From NCBI GenBank assembly GCA_003224055.1, contig QHYE01000057.1, forward strand, positions 1 to 46,973: a stretch of DNA of 46,973 bases, read 5' to 3'. The notes under the pieces were generated by a model. The model worked only from the letters and a program-made list of their open reading frames with translations, did no database searches and was not told the origin of the DNA. Position 1 is the stretch's first letter. Every line of letters begins with the position of its first letter. A program made the position numbers and the translations under genes. Shown here piece after piece: positions 9,195 to 17,934 of the stretch. This DNA comes from Acidobacteriota bacterium. Its GTDB lineage: Bacteria > Acidobacteriota > Terriglobia > Acidiferrales > UBA7541.

Positions 9195-10097
9195 GTGGAA
9201 TACGTGCTGGGGTTCGATGGGGGCGGAACGAAAACGGAATGCGTGTTGATGGATTCCGCGGGAGGAATCGTCGCGCGGAGTATCGCGGGGCCCTCCAACC
9301 CGACGCGAGTGGGCGTGGAGGCGGCGACGCGTGAAATTGAGAAGGCAGCGGAGTTGGCGTTGCGGGAGGCTGGAGTAGAGCGAAGGGCGGTCGTCGCGTT
9401 GGGCGCAGGATTGGCAGGTACTGCGCAGCCAGAGATGAAACAACAGATGCAAGCGTCATTGGAAGGAGCATTCCCCGGAATCGCTGTGACGATACTCACG
9501 GATTTGGAAGCAGCATTGGCAGCCGCCGGGAATGGAACTGCGATCCTGCTGGTGGCGGGAACCGGGTCCGCGGCCCTCGCTCGCGACGAGCAAGGAAAAA
9601 TCTGGCGAGCCGGGGGTTACGGCCCGCCGTTCAGTGATGAAGGGAGTGCTTACGATATCGGCAGCCGGGCCGTGGCGAGAGCGATGAAAGAACGTGAGGA
9701 GCAGGGGGCGGAGTCAGTTTTGGGAAAGAAGATTCTCGAACGGTTCGGATGCAACGCGTGGCCTGAGCTGCGGAAGCGCGCCAGCGCGCAGCCGGATCAA
9801 GTCTTTCCGATGATATTCCCGATTGTGGCCGCGGCGGCAGATGCCGGAGATTCAGCGGCGCGCGAGATTTTGCACGAAGCGGCCCGTCATCTAGCCGCTC
9901 TGGTGGAAATGGTCGCAACTCATGCGGGCCTGCGCGGAGAGAATTTGGGAATCGCGAAAACAGGGGGAACGGTGGGCCGGTCCGCGTTTTATGACGCGCA
10001 AGTGGATGAGGCGCTAAAGCGAGCCGTGCCGCGCGCGAAAGTCGGCGCGTTGCAAATGTCGCCAGCGGAGGCGGCAGCACGCGCTGCGAGATATTAG
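9195..10097 (+). CDS. BadF/BadG/BcrA/BcrD-family kinase, N-acetylglucosamine-kinase-like
   Basis: 300-residue ASKHA-fold protein. Phosphate loop 1 is GFDGGGTKTECVL (6-18), then TDLEAALAAAG, a second loop LVAGTGSAALARD and GYGPPFSDEGSAYDIG. In the single-chain bacterial and eukaryotic GlcNAc kinases these bind ATP and the sugar. A sugar or amino-sugar kinase is more likely here than the enzyme activator subunits of the same fold, because the 4Fe4S cysteine motif of those is absent. GTG start at 9195 without a Shine-Dalgarno; TATGCT (9183-9188) six bases upstream suggests a leaderless transcript. Stop is one base before the next ATG. Confidence 0.85.
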   Translation: MEYVLGFDGGGTKTECVLMDSAGGIVARSIAGPSNPTRVGVEAATREIEKAAELALREAGVERRAVVALGAGLAGTAQPEMKQQMQASLEGAFPGIAVTILTDLEAALAAAGNGTAILLVAGTGSAALARDEQGKIWRAGGYGPPFSDEGSAYDIGSRAVARAMKEREEQGAESVLGKKILERFGCNAWPELRKRASAQPDQVFPMIFPIVAAAADAGDSAAREILHEAARHLAALVEMVATHAGLRGENLGIAKTGGTVGRSAFYDAQVDEALKRAVPRAKVGALQMSPAEAAARAARY

Positions 10098-10098
10098 G

Positions 10099-10926
10099 AT
10101 GTCCGAGGCGACGACAACTCGCGAACGCGCACTGGTCGCTGCCGGCGAGGAGCTTGCAGCGCTCCTGCACCATCCGTCGGCGGACGTGCTGATGGCGCTG
10201 CTGGACAATCCCGCGCTCGATGAAACGAAACTTTGTTTGCTGCTCGAAAGAAAGGATCTGCCGGGCGAAATTCTGGAAGAGGTGGGGCGGCGGAAACATC
10301 TGTTGAAAAATTACAGGGTGAAGCGGGCGCTGGCGTTTCATCCGCGGGCGCCGCGACTGATCAGCTTGCGGCTGCTGGGGGATTTATACCTGATGGACCT
10401 GGTGCAGTTGACGCTTTCACCCGGCGTCCTGGCAGAATTGAAACGCAGCGCGGAAGAACAATTGCTCGCGCGGCTGCCGCAGCTTCCTCTGGGACAGAAA
10501 ATCACGTTGGCGCGGCGCGGGCCGGCACGAGTGGCGGGCGCGCTGCTCGCCGATGGCCACGCGAAGGTGATTCCCGTCGCGCTGGACAACCCAAACGTGA
10601 CGGAAGCGCAAGTACTCAAAGTTCTTTCACGCGAAAAACTGCCGACTGCGCTGATTCCTGCGATCTCGCATCATCGCAAATGGTCCGTCAGTTACAATGT
10701 GCGTCTCGCGCTAGTCCGCCACCCGTTGTCGCCGCTGGCGACAATTCTTGCGTACCTGCCGCACATCACGGTATCGGATTTGCGTGAACTCGCCGCGCCG
10801 GGTATCGTTCCCGAGAGCCTTCGAAAATATTTGCAAGCCGAAGTGCAGCGCCGGATGCGCACCGGCGGAAGAGGGGAGAAGCAGAGTGCTGCCTCGGAGG
10901 ACCCTTCCGCGTCCAAGTCAGAATGA
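10099..10926 (+). CDS. HEAT/ARM-like helical repeat protein of unknown function
   Basis: 275 residues, no signal peptide and no membrane segment. The chain is a series of amphipathic helix pairs with recurring patterns such as LMALLDNPALDETKLCLLL, VIPVALDNPNVTEAQVLKVL and VRLALVRHPLSPLATILAYL, which resemble leucine-rich-variant or HEAT-like solenoids. A scaffold or binding role is inferred. It begins one base after the kinase stop codon, so expression is almost certainly coupled. The charged C-terminal tail (about 25 residues) looks disordered. Not assigned to a named family with confidence. Confidence 0.8.
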   Translation: MSEATTTRERALVAAGEELAALLHHPSADVLMALLDNPALDETKLCLLLERKDLPGEILEEVGRRKHLLKNYRVKRALAFHPRAPRLISLRLLGDLYLMDLVQLTLSPGVLAELKRSAEEQLLARLPQLPLGQKITLARRGPARVAGALLADGHAKVIPVALDNPNVTEAQVLKVLSREKLPTALIPAISHHRKWSVSYNVRLALVRHPLSPLATILAYLPHITVSDLRELAAPGIVPESLRKYLQAEVQRRMRTGGRGEKQSAASEDPSASKSE

Positions 10927-11085
10927 GAGGCGCTTATTCCCAAAATGCAATTGCCGGGAACAAAACATCCGCGACCGGCGTCGTATGTGTTGTGAGGAAA
11001 GATAGCGTATGCTTGGACGCAAGGAACGGCGATTCTGTCCCGGCGCCGCGGTATGTAATCCCTGGCAGGGGGTTGCACGAGAACT

Positions 11086-11424
11086 ATGGGCAGTGGGGAT
11101 CATCCGGACCGGCGTCTCGAACGGCGCTGGGCGACGCGGTACTCGTTTCGCGCCGACCTCGAGATCGAGTGGGGTTCCGCGGTACTGCGCGCGAGCACGC
11201 GCGATATCAGCGCCAATGGAATGTTTATCGAAGCCGTGGATCCCCTCTGGATCGGCGCGGGCTTCACGGCGCACTTGAATCTCAAGCAGCCGTTAAAGGT
11301 CGATTGCTCCGTGAAACGAATCGAACCGGGGCGCGGGATGGGCGTTTCCGTGGCACTTGCCGAATCCGAAAGCCAGAAACTCTACCAGGATCTTCTTTCC
11401 TCGCTCTCCGCGACCGGCGCTTGA
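11086..11424 (+). CDS. PilZ-domain c-di-GMP receptor
   Basis: 112 residues, essentially a lone PilZ domain. The c-di-GMP-binding elements are visible: an arginine-rich RxxxR region at the N-terminus (RRLERRWATR) and DISANGMF, which fits the D/NxSxxG motif. These bind the guanine and phosphate groups of the dinucleotide in characterised PilZ domains. No partner domain is present, so it would act by protein-protein contact. There is no convincing Shine-Dalgarno before the ATG at 11086. Another PilZ protein is encoded at 16626. Confidence 0.88.
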   Translation: MGSGDHPDRRLERRWATRYSFRADLEIEWGSAVLRASTRDISANGMFIEAVDPLWIGAGFTAHLNLKQPLKVDCSVKRIEPGRGMGVSVALAESESQKLYQDLLSSLSATGA

Positions 11425-11479
11425 CAGCGATTTATACTAGAGCCGGGCGCTGCCTGGATGGCGTCCAGCCTGGGGAAGA

Positions 11480-12073
11480 ATGACACGCTGCCTTGATTGC
11501 GGTTCCGAGCGCACGGCGGACCAGTGCTCCGCGTGCGGGCTGACTTCGGCGGCTGCCGAAGTGATGTTCCGCCGGCGATTCCTGAAGCGCACGATATTTT
11601 TTCTTGCCGGGTCGTTGGCGTTTCCCTATGTCAGCCAAATTTATGCGCCGCTCGATCTAGACTTGATGCTGGTGTTCTTCGGCGTAATTTTTTTCATAGC
11701 GCTGGCGATTGCCGTGCTGCTCGACCGGTGGGCACGCAATCGCCAGGACCTCGAAGTGCTGAAGCGCATCTACGCGGGTTTCATTCCACTGCCATGGATT
11801 CTGGCTGCGACCTTGTTCCTCAACGGAAAATTGGATTCGCCAAAAAAATTGACTTACCACGCTACAACGGTGGTCGGCCGCTACAACATGCCTGGAGTTG
11901 TGCGCGGCACGCGACGGGTCTTCGTGCGCTCGTGGCGCGAGGGACAGAAGTACGAGCGGCTGGCGGTGGATGCCGACGATTACGATCGTTTTCAGTCGGG
12001 CGATTCCGTGGTCGTGGGAGTCGCGCCGGGGGCGCTTGGGATACCCTGGTACTACGGCGTGTACCGGCGCTGA
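11480..12073 (+). CDS. Zinc-ribbon membrane protein, hypothetical
   Basis: 197 residues. A short zinc ribbon at the extreme N-terminus (CLDCGSERTADQCSAC, residues 4-19, CxxC-x9-CxxC) precedes a basic stretch. Two membrane helices (TIFFLAGSLAFPYVSQIY and LMLVFFGVIFFIALAIAVLL) and a third weaker one follow. The soluble C-terminal beta-rich half (about 120-197) ends VVVGVAPGALGIPWYYGVYRR. GGGGAAG seven bases or fewer before the ATG is a reasonable ribosome site. Function unknown. It follows the PilZ gene by 55 bases on the same strand. Confidence 0.8.
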   Translation: MTRCLDCGSERTADQCSACGLTSAAAEVMFRRRFLKRTIFFLAGSLAFPYVSQIYAPLDLDLMLVFFGVIFFIALAIAVLLDRWARNRQDLEVLKRIYAGFIPLPWILAATLFLNGKLDSPKKLTYHATTVVGRYNMPGVVRGTRRVFVRSWREGQKYERLAVDADDYDRFQSGDSVVVGVAPGALGIPWYYGVYRR

Positions 12074-12118
12074 GGACCGGTAACTAGAAATTTGAAACTG
12101 GAAACTGTAATCGGGCTT

Positions 12119-12559
12119 TCAATAGACCGGCTTGCCGTCGGGTTTCAAAGGGATCTGCAGCTCCAGGATGTGACCGTCCTTGCCGAGGCGGAAAGACACG
12201 CGCAGCAATTGCCCGACGTTGCGCTCTTTCCATTCTGAGATTTCCAGGGGCTGATCCGGCGCGTCGGAATTGGACCACTCGACGCTTTCGCCACGCGGCT
12301 TTACGGTTTGCGGATCGATTTCGCGAACCTCTTGCTCTTTCATATCGAGGAGCAAGTAGCGCTTCCAGAGATGCACCAAGAGGAGGCCCTTCTTCTCCGA
12401 GTGATACATGTTCCACGATTTTGGCGCCTCGCCATTGAATTTCACGATGGCGAAAGCAACGGGCTTCCAAAGTGTCTTTTCGCCGGCCTGCAAGCCGATA
12501 CTCAAGGAAAGACCCAACAACAGTATCCCGGCGGCGGAAATCAAACGATGGAATCTCAT
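12119..12559 (-). CDS. Small secreted protein, hypothetical
   Basis: 146 residues with a Sec-type signal peptide (MRFHRLISAAGILLLGLSLSIGLQAGE, cleavage likely after LQA). The mature part of about 120 residues is beta-rich and charged (WNMYHSEKKGLLLVHLWKRY, EISEWKERNVGQLL) without cysteines or known catalytic motifs. Convergent with the zinc-ribbon gene. No family recognised. Confidence 0.7.
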   Translation of the reverse strand: MRFHRLISAAGILLLGLSLSIGLQAGEKTLWKPVAFAIVKFNGEAPKSWNMYHSEKKGLLLVHLWKRYLLLDMKEQEVREIDPQTVKPRGESVEWSNSDAPDQPLEISEWKERNVGQLLRVSFRLGKDGHILELQIPLKPDGKPVY

Positions 12560-12982
12560 GACTCAGGTAGATGCTCTTTTTCCATTTGGCGGCGGAATCT
12601 CCCGCAATCCGTACAAGATTGGTCACTCAGTCCCGGTATTTCGAGTGTACGGAACGGGGCGGCGAAAGTCGACTATAGGCGATGAGGGCGCCTCGTGAAG
12701 TTTGAAACAATTCAGTGACACTAGTGTTGCAGTATTTTTGCTTGCCCTGAGGGGATTCACGCGTTACCCTCCCCCTACCTGCCGGACTAAGCCACCCCAA
12801 TGGGACGAAATTGCGGGAAAGGCCCAACGAGAGTCCAAAGACGAGTCGAGTTTCGCGCAAAGGACGAGGTTGCGCGAGCGAGTGGTCCGTGCAAGTCGAG
12901 ACGGATACGGCGATAGTCTCGTCCCGAACGACCGCGGCCACCCCAGGTTCCCAGGGAATTAAACTCTTTCTGGAGGAAGATC
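12560..12982. other. Divergent intergenic region
   Basis: 423 bp between the secreted-protein gene and the CHRD gene. It must contain two divergent promoters. The only sharp element is ACACTAGTGT (12718-12727), a perfect palindrome in a locally AT-richer stretch. No convincing open frame is present. Confidence 0.45.
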
Positions 12983-13567
12983 ATGAAAAATCTCGGATAC
13001 AAGATCGCAGTTGCGACAGCCCTCGCGCTCGCGACGGGTTTCGTTGCGAGTGTGAACGTGCGCGCGCAGAATGATGACCGGCCGCACCGCTTCTCCGCCA
13101 AACTTTCGACCTTTAATGAGGTGCCCCCCAAGGGCACGGGCGCTACGGGAACTTTCCAGGCCAGACTCAGCGAAGACGGAACGACCCTGAATTGGACCTT
13201 CACATGGTCGGGATTGACCGGCCCACCCCTTTTTGCGCACATTCACTTTGGCCAGCGCGGCGTTAACGCCAACGTAATGACCTTCTTCTGCGGCGGACCC
13301 AAGGGAAGCCTGGTTAATCCGCAAAAGCCCGACTGCCCGCAAACCACGTCCGGCTCGATCACCGGCTCGACCACTGCGGCCGACATCGTCGCGCTGAATT
13401 CAGGCACGACAGACCAAGGTCTGGACGCAAATGACTTCGCGACCTTCCTCCGCGCCATCCGCTCCGGCGACGGCTATTGCAACATGCATACCACGCGGTT
13501 TCCCGGCGGCGAAATCCGCGGACAGATTGCGGTCCATCGCGGCGACGTGGACGACGACGAGAATTAG
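12983..13567 (+). CDS. CHRD-domain secreted protein
   Basis: 194 residues. Signal peptide MKNLGYKIAVATALALATGFVASVNVRA, then a CHRD domain: FSAKLSTFNEVPPKGTGATG, LNWTFTWSGLTGPPLFAHIHFG and FPGGEIRGQIAVH are the usual landmarks. The name comes from chordin, whose repeats resemble it; bacterial copies are exported and of unknown role. Two cysteine pairs are possible within the mature protein. GGAGGAAG six bases upstream fixes the ATG. The acidic tail DVDDDEN may bind cations. Confidence 0.88.
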   Translation: MKNLGYKIAVATALALATGFVASVNVRAQNDDRPHRFSAKLSTFNEVPPKGTGATGTFQARLSEDGTTLNWTFTWSGLTGPPLFAHIHFGQRGVNANVMTFFCGGPKGSLVNPQKPDCPQTTSGSITGSTTAADIVALNSGTTDQGLDANDFATFLRAIRSGDGYCNMHTTRFPGGEIRGQIAVHRGDVDDDEN

Positions 13568-13638
13568 CTCACGACCAGGCTGGAAGAAAAAGGGACGGAC
13601 AAAGTCCGGCCTCTACGTAGCCAGGCCGATGCCGGCGA
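13568..13638. other. Small hairpin after CHRD gene
   Basis: CGGAC-AAA-GTCCG (13596-13608) can form a 5-bp hairpin shortly downstream of the CHRD stop. It lacks a T-tract, so it would be a weak terminator at best. It may instead be a short repetitive palindrome of the kind also seen at 35377-35392, since both are followed by a CTACG sequence. Confidence 0.3.
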
Positions 13639-13761
13639 TCAAGGCTTCGGGGTCGGGGGCTTGTACGAGATCTGTGTGACAGTTTGATTCACGACATGCT
13701 TCGGCGGTTTCTTCTTCGGCGGCTTCCTGACTTCGCGTCTTCGTGCGTCTTTGTTACCCAT
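13639..13761 (-). CDS. 40-residue Lys/Arg/Pro-rich small protein
   Basis: A 40-codon frame with ATG at 13761 and TGA at 13639-13641. The product begins MGNKDARRREVRKPPKKKPP and ends ISYKPPTPKP. The sequence is strongly basic and composed almost wholly of Lys, Arg, Pro and polar residues. Its codons are G/C-ending as in neighbouring genes (AAG, CCG, GTC). The opening (MGNKD, then basic residues, then KKP/PKKK) recalls, from memory, short basic proteins that recur unannotated in Acidobacteriota and other soil bacteria. No clear Shine-Dalgarno is present. A nucleic-acid or ribosome-binding role would suit the composition but is inference only. Confidence 0.5.
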   Translation of the reverse strand: MGNKDARRREVRKPPKKKPPKHVVNQTVTQISYKPPTPKP

Positions 13762-13965
13762 GGCCAACAGCTTGCCACAGGTTGCTGAGCATAGCTAGTT
13801 CCGCGTTGCGGTATTGCTCGTTGTTCAGAGTGTGGGTCCATAAACTGAACTCTTGCCCGTATTGAAGATGACAACTTAACGAAGTACTTAGCGAAAAAAT
13901 ATGGGTTTACCTTAAGATGTCTATACACCCCCGGAGCGGAAGTTTTTGGCTAGCAAGAGGAACGG
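13762..13965. other. AT-richer leader upstream of GGDEF gene
   Basis: Roughly 200 bp upstream of the diguanylate cyclase. The part from about 13840 to 13930 is noticeably AT-richer than its surroundings, including GCGAAAAAATATGGG and TCTATACAC, as expected of a promoter region. No well-spaced -35/-10 pair stands out. AGAGGAA (13952-13960 area) is the ribosome site of the next gene. Confidence 0.4.
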
Positions 13966-16404
13966 ATGGGTCTGGACTCCGATCACCCCCAGGAAGAACC
14001 TCGCCTGACCGAAGACCGTTTGTCTGTTTTTGACAAGCGCCTCATGGGGCGTCATGTGATTTTCTCCTTAGCCGTTGTCTTGGTATATCTCCTTCTTAAT
14101 CGGCCCGAAGTCATCATGGTGTCTCAGCTTGGATTCACTGTCTGGTTTCCAGCCACGGGACTGGTCCTGGCGGTCATGCTCGGCGTCAGCCCTCGGTATT
14201 TTCCGCTAACAGTCTTTGCCGATGTGCTTGCCGGGGCAGCGATCTATCACCAGCCCTTGCGGTCCTGGAGCGCAATAGTGGCTTCCTTTCTCGGAATAGG
14301 CGGTTATGCAGTGGCGGCCTATTTATTGCGGGGCCCGCTGAAGATCGACGCGGGGTTACGAAGACGGAGAGACGTGGTGCGGTACGTTTCGATACTGCTG
14401 GTAGCAGCCGTTTTCGCTACTGCCATCGGAGTGGCCAGCCTGGCAGCGGACCATACCATTTCGTGGAATCAATACTGGAATTCGGCCTGGGGATGGTACG
14501 TCGGTGATGTAGTCGGCCTGGTTGGTTTTGCTCCGTTCCTGCTCATTCACATTCTTCCACGGGTTAGAAGAATGCTATCGCTCCCTCGAGAAAGGACCTT
14601 CCAGAAAGAACGGAGAATAAGGGATGCAGAACCGATAAGGCCGGTAGATGTGCTGGAAGCAATCGGACAACTAGCCAGCATTATCTTGGTGCTCTGGATC
14701 ATGTTTGGGCGAACACTGGGATACAAACAACTCTATTATTTGGCATTCGTTCCAATCATCTGGGTCGCCATGCGCCATGGGATAAAGCGTGTCGTGACCG
14801 GCTTGGTTATCTTTAATTTCGGCATTGTCATCGCATTGAAACTTTTGCCGGTGCCGCCAGACTCGCTGACCAAAATTGGTTTGCTGATGCTAACAGTCTC
14901 AGGGACAGGATTGATCGTAGGGGCGGCAGTGACCGAGAGGCACCGGATGGCAAAGCAACTGAGCGAGCGGACAGCTTTTCTGAACTCGCTCATTGAGAAC
15001 AATCCTTTGGGCATTGTCGTTCGCGATCAAGCGGGCCGCGTGCAACTTTGCAACGAAGCGTTCGCAAACCTCTTTCTCTACAGGCGGGAAGAGATTGTCG
15101 GACATTCCCTTGATTCGCTGATTTCTCTGCCCGGCGAAGCCGGTGAGGCCAATCCATTGTCAAAACACCCCACTCCGGGGCAACCGGTGCATCAGACCAT
15201 AAGCAAAAAACGCAAAGACGGAAAGACGCTGGATCTGGAAATGCACGCTATTTCCATTGCTTTGGATGGCCAAATGGAAGGTTCGTACGCGATTTACAAA
15301 GACATTTCTGAACAAGTGAAAACGGCTGCGCAAGCACGGGACCATTCCGAGTCGCTTAATCGCCTGGTAAACGAACTCCAACTCCGCACCACGCAAATGA
15401 CACTGCTCAATGAAATGGGTGATTTGTTGCAGTGCTCGTCGAGCAGTATGGAGGCACATGCAATCGTCGCGCAGACGGCAAGAAAACTCCTGGTAGCTTC
15501 CACCGCTGGTGCGCTCTACGTATTTAAGTCGTCCAGAAACTTGCTCGAGGTGGTGGCCCCCTGGGGAGAGTGTTCAATCTCGAGACAACCGTTTGCTCCG
15601 GATTCCTGCTGGGCGCTTCGCCGGGGACAACCGCACTGGAGCGAGCATCCTGGCGGGAGCGCGATCTGCCCGCATCTGGAGAATCCCGCTCCAGCAAGTT
15701 ATCTGTGCGTTCCTCTGGTGGCCCAAGGCGACACTTTGGGCGTGTTGCATGTCCAATACAACCGAATCGAGAGCAACAACAGAACAGAGGCTTTCGAAAG
15801 CTTGCAGGAATCCGAGCAGCGGTTGGCCGTCGCCGTGGGTGGGCGCGTTGCGCTCTCCTTGGCAGGCCTGCTCCTGCGGGAAACACTGCGTGATCAGTCG
15901 ATTCGTGATCCTCTAACGGGGTTATTCAACCGCCGGTTCATGGAGGATACTCTCGGCCGGGAGCTGCAACGGGCGAAGCGCAGGAGTCAACCTCTCGCCG
16001 TTGTGTTTCTCGATCTCGATCACTTCAAGCGATTCAATGACATTCACGGCCACGATGCAGGGGATGCTGTATTGCGATCCATGGCCGGGCTCTTCCAGCA
16101 GCACTTCCGTGGTGAGGACGTAGTTTGCCGTTTTGGAGGAGAGGAATTTGCGATCATTCTTCCAGAAGCCTCAGCGAAGAACGCAGCCATGCGCGTAGAA
16201 CAGCTGCGCCAGACGGCCAAAAAGTTCAAGGTTTCCCACAAGGAACAGATACTAGACACCGTTACGTTTTCCATTGGCATCGCCGCCTATCCAGAAGACG
16301 CATCGAGCGGCGAGGAATTGCTGCAGATCGCCGATGCATGTCTCTACGAATCCAAAGCGAAAGGACGTGATTGCGTTACAATCGCGGGTCTTCATAAGGC
16401 TTGA
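13966..16404 (+). CDS. MASE1-PAS-GAF-GGDEF diguanylate cyclase
   Basis: 812-residue membrane sensor that should make cyclic di-GMP from two GTP. Residues about 25-320 hold eight or so hydrophobic helices of MASE1 type (GFTVWFPATGLVLAVMLG, YFPLTVFADVLAG). A PAS domain follows (about 333-445, FLNSLIENNPLGIVVRDQAGRV), then a GAF domain (about 470-630, YLCVPLVAQGDTLGVLHVQ) and the GGDEF domain (about 650-805). The active-site loop is GGEEF at 724-728, preceded by DLDHFKRFND. The product-inhibition site RxxD is kept (RGED, 715-718), so feedback inhibition is expected. There is no EAL domain. The ligand sensed is unknown. It is 222 bases upstream of a PilZ gene on the same strand. Confidence 0.93.
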   Translation: MGLDSDHPQEEPRLTEDRLSVFDKRLMGRHVIFSLAVVLVYLLLNRPEVIMVSQLGFTVWFPATGLVLAVMLGVSPRYFPLTVFADVLAGAAIYHQPLRSWSAIVASFLGIGGYAVAAYLLRGPLKIDAGLRRRRDVVRYVSILLVAAVFATAIGVASLAADHTISWNQYWNSAWGWYVGDVVGLVGFAPFLLIHILPRVRRMLSLPRERTFQKERRIRDAEPIRPVDVLEAIGQLASIILVLWIMFGRTLGYKQLYYLAFVPIIWVAMRHGIKRVVTGLVIFNFGIVIALKLLPVPPDSLTKIGLLMLTVSGTGLIVGAAVTERHRMAKQLSERTAFLNSLIENNPLGIVVRDQAGRVQLCNEAFANLFLYRREEIVGHSLDSLISLPGEAGEANPLSKHPTPGQPVHQTISKKRKDGKTLDLEMHAISIALDGQMEGSYAIYKDISEQVKTAAQARDHSESLNRLVNELQLRTTQMTLLNEMGDLLQCSSSSMEAHAIVAQTARKLLVASTAGALYVFKSSRNLLEVVAPWGECSISRQPFAPDSCWALRRGQPHWSEHPGGSAICPHLENPAPASYLCVPLVAQGDTLGVLHVQYNRIESNNRTEAFESLQESEQRLAVAVGGRVALSLAGLLLRETLRDQSIRDPLTGLFNRRFMEDTLGRELQRAKRRSQPLAVVFLDLDHFKRFNDIHGHDAGDAVLRSMAGLFQQHFRGEDVVCRFGGEEFAIILPEASAKNAAMRVEQLRQTAKKFKVSHKEQILDTVTFSIGIAAYPEDASSGEELLQIADACLYESKAKGRDCVTIAGLHKA

Positions 16405-16625
16405 ATTTTCGTCCACGTCCGATGGAGCTTGCGCCTCGTGCGCGCAACGCGCGTTTCTTGAATGGTCGATCACCATGTAAAGCACGTCGATATCTCCTTG
16501 GAGTCCCTGAAGAGCCCCTGGGTTAGCGGTCACCGCAGAGGAGCGTAATGCCGGGCTTTAGCCCTCGAGTACTGTGCATTTTCTCTGCCAATTCCTTCTG
16601 AAACGTTTCATGGCCTTTTGACACT

Positions 16626-17048
16626 ATGTTTATGCCACAGACCAGTCTCGGTGTTGTGATTTACCAAGGCGAGTCCACAGGGTTCAAAGAGCAAGCTGTG
16701 CGACAACTGACTTCCCCTTCAAGAAGGTTTACCTCGCGAGTCGAGGCCCCCGAGGACGTGTGGGTTTACTGGCGCTGCGATGGACTAGACGATGTCTCGC
16801 ATGTTCAAAATATCAGCTTAGGGGGTTTGTTTATCGAAACGCCGAGGCGAACAGCAGAGAGTACTTCCGTTAGCCTGAGTTTTCTCGTTCGGGAAGGACA
16901 AGTCCGTGCCGATGGTATCGTGCGACACGCGATTCCGGGCACGGGAATCGGACTCAAATTCAGGGCCGTGAGGGAGGAAGAGCGGCCGTACCTGGCGGCC
17001 TTGATGGCAAGGGTTCGTGCAGAGCCCCGAACGCGAAGCGAATCCTGA
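16626..17048 (+). CDS. PilZ-domain protein
   Basis: 140 residues. After a 30-residue N-terminal tail, the PilZ domain shows RRFTSR (RxxxR type, residues 33-38) and NISLGGLF (D/NxSxxG type), so c-di-GMP binding is likely. Start uncertain: ATG at 16626 or 16632, with no good Shine-Dalgarno. It lies directly downstream of the GGDEF gene, in the same direction but with a 221-bp gap that has a short GGGC-TTTA-GCCC hairpin. It may read out the c-di-GMP made by its neighbour; this is inference. Confidence 0.85.
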   Translation: MFMPQTSLGVVIYQGESTGFKEQAVRQLTSPSRRFTSRVEAPEDVWVYWRCDGLDDVSHVQNISLGGLFIETPRRTAESTSVSLSFLVREGQVRADGIVRHAIPGTGIGLKFRAVREEERPYLAALMARVRAEPRTRSES

Positions 17049-17277
17049 GCGGACAACCCATGCGCGGGCCATTTCCGAGGCCACGGGCAAGGGACGTCGC
17101 AGCATTCGGTTCTTCAAAAATACTTTCTCTGCGAGGACGGTTTTTCCCCTCTGGAACCCCGCGCAAATTCTCTCCAATTCAAGCTACCGATACCTCATCC
17201 GCACAGGCGCAAGGAGCTTCTCTCCCAATGATTTGCTAAAGTGACTCTCTGGCCCCGGCGACAGGCGAAGAGGTACA

Positions 17278-17934
17278 GTGGTCGCATTGTGCAGTGAGAC
17301 CGTCTTGCAGGCGAACATTCATCTTCGGCTTGCCATTCCTGGCGATATTCCTGTTTTGCAGGCGCTCATCGCTGCGTCCGTACGCGGCTTGCAGGCGCAG
17401 GATTATACGCCGGCGCAGATTGAAGGTGCGCTCAAGACCGTTTTTGGAGTGGATAGCCAATTGATTGCCGACGGGACGTACCTCGTCGCGGAGGCAGTAC
17501 CTAGCGGAAGTGAGAGCCATGAACCAGAGTATGACGGAGCCGCGAGTCTGATTGCCGGTTGCGGCGGCTGGAGCAAGCGCAAGACTCTGTATGGCGGTGA
17601 CCGCTGGACGGGCAGAGAAGACGAGCTTCTCGATCCCCTTCACGATGCCGCAAAGATTCGCGCGTTTTTCATCCATCCGGCCTGGGCGCGGCAGGGCATC
17701 GGCGGAATGATTCTGGAAGCCTGCGAATCGGCCGCGCGGGCGGCGGGATTCACGCGATACGAGATGGGTGCGACGCTGACGGGGGCAAAGCTCTTCGGCG
17801 TGAAAGGTTACGTCGCCGTGAAACCGATCTCCATTCCACTCATGAACGGTGAAGTGCTCCCGGTGATCCACATGGAGAAGCGAGTGTCCGGCACGCCATT
17901 GGATTCGGACACGCGCAGGTTCCGGCGGGTATAA
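17278..17934 (+). CDS. GNAT-family N-acetyltransferase
   Basis: 218 residues. Begins HLRLAIPGDIPVLQALIAASVRGL, the usual GNAT strand-1/helix-1 pattern. The acetyl-CoA pyrophosphate loop is RQGIGG inside RAFFIHPAWARQGIGGMILEACESAA. The C-terminal YEMGATLTGAKLFGVKGYVAV completes the fold. Substrate unknown. GTG start at 17278 with AAGAGGT close upstream. The gene is followed after 9 bases by the YihY gene, whose probable promoter -10 (TATAAT) overlaps this stop codon. Confidence 0.88.
   Translation: MVALCSETVLQANIHLRLAIPGDIPVLQALIAASVRGLQAQDYTPAQIEGALKTVFGVDSQLIADGTYLVAEAVPSGSESHEPEYDGAASLIAGCGGWSKRKTLYGGDRWTGREDELLDPLHDAAKIRAFFIHPAWARQGIGGMILEACESAARAAGFTRYEMGATLTGAKLFGVKGYVAVKPISIPLMNGEVLPVIHMEKRVSGTPLDSDTRRFRRV

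Noticed and set aside
11421-11438. TTGACA with TATACT before the zinc-ribbon gene as a promoter
   Set aside because: The two boxes are only six bases apart, far too close for sigma-70 recognition.
13689-13928. 79-codon minus-strand frame in the gap before the GGDEF gene
   Set aside because: It overlaps the more convincing 40-residue basic protein in another frame and shows no gene-like composition.
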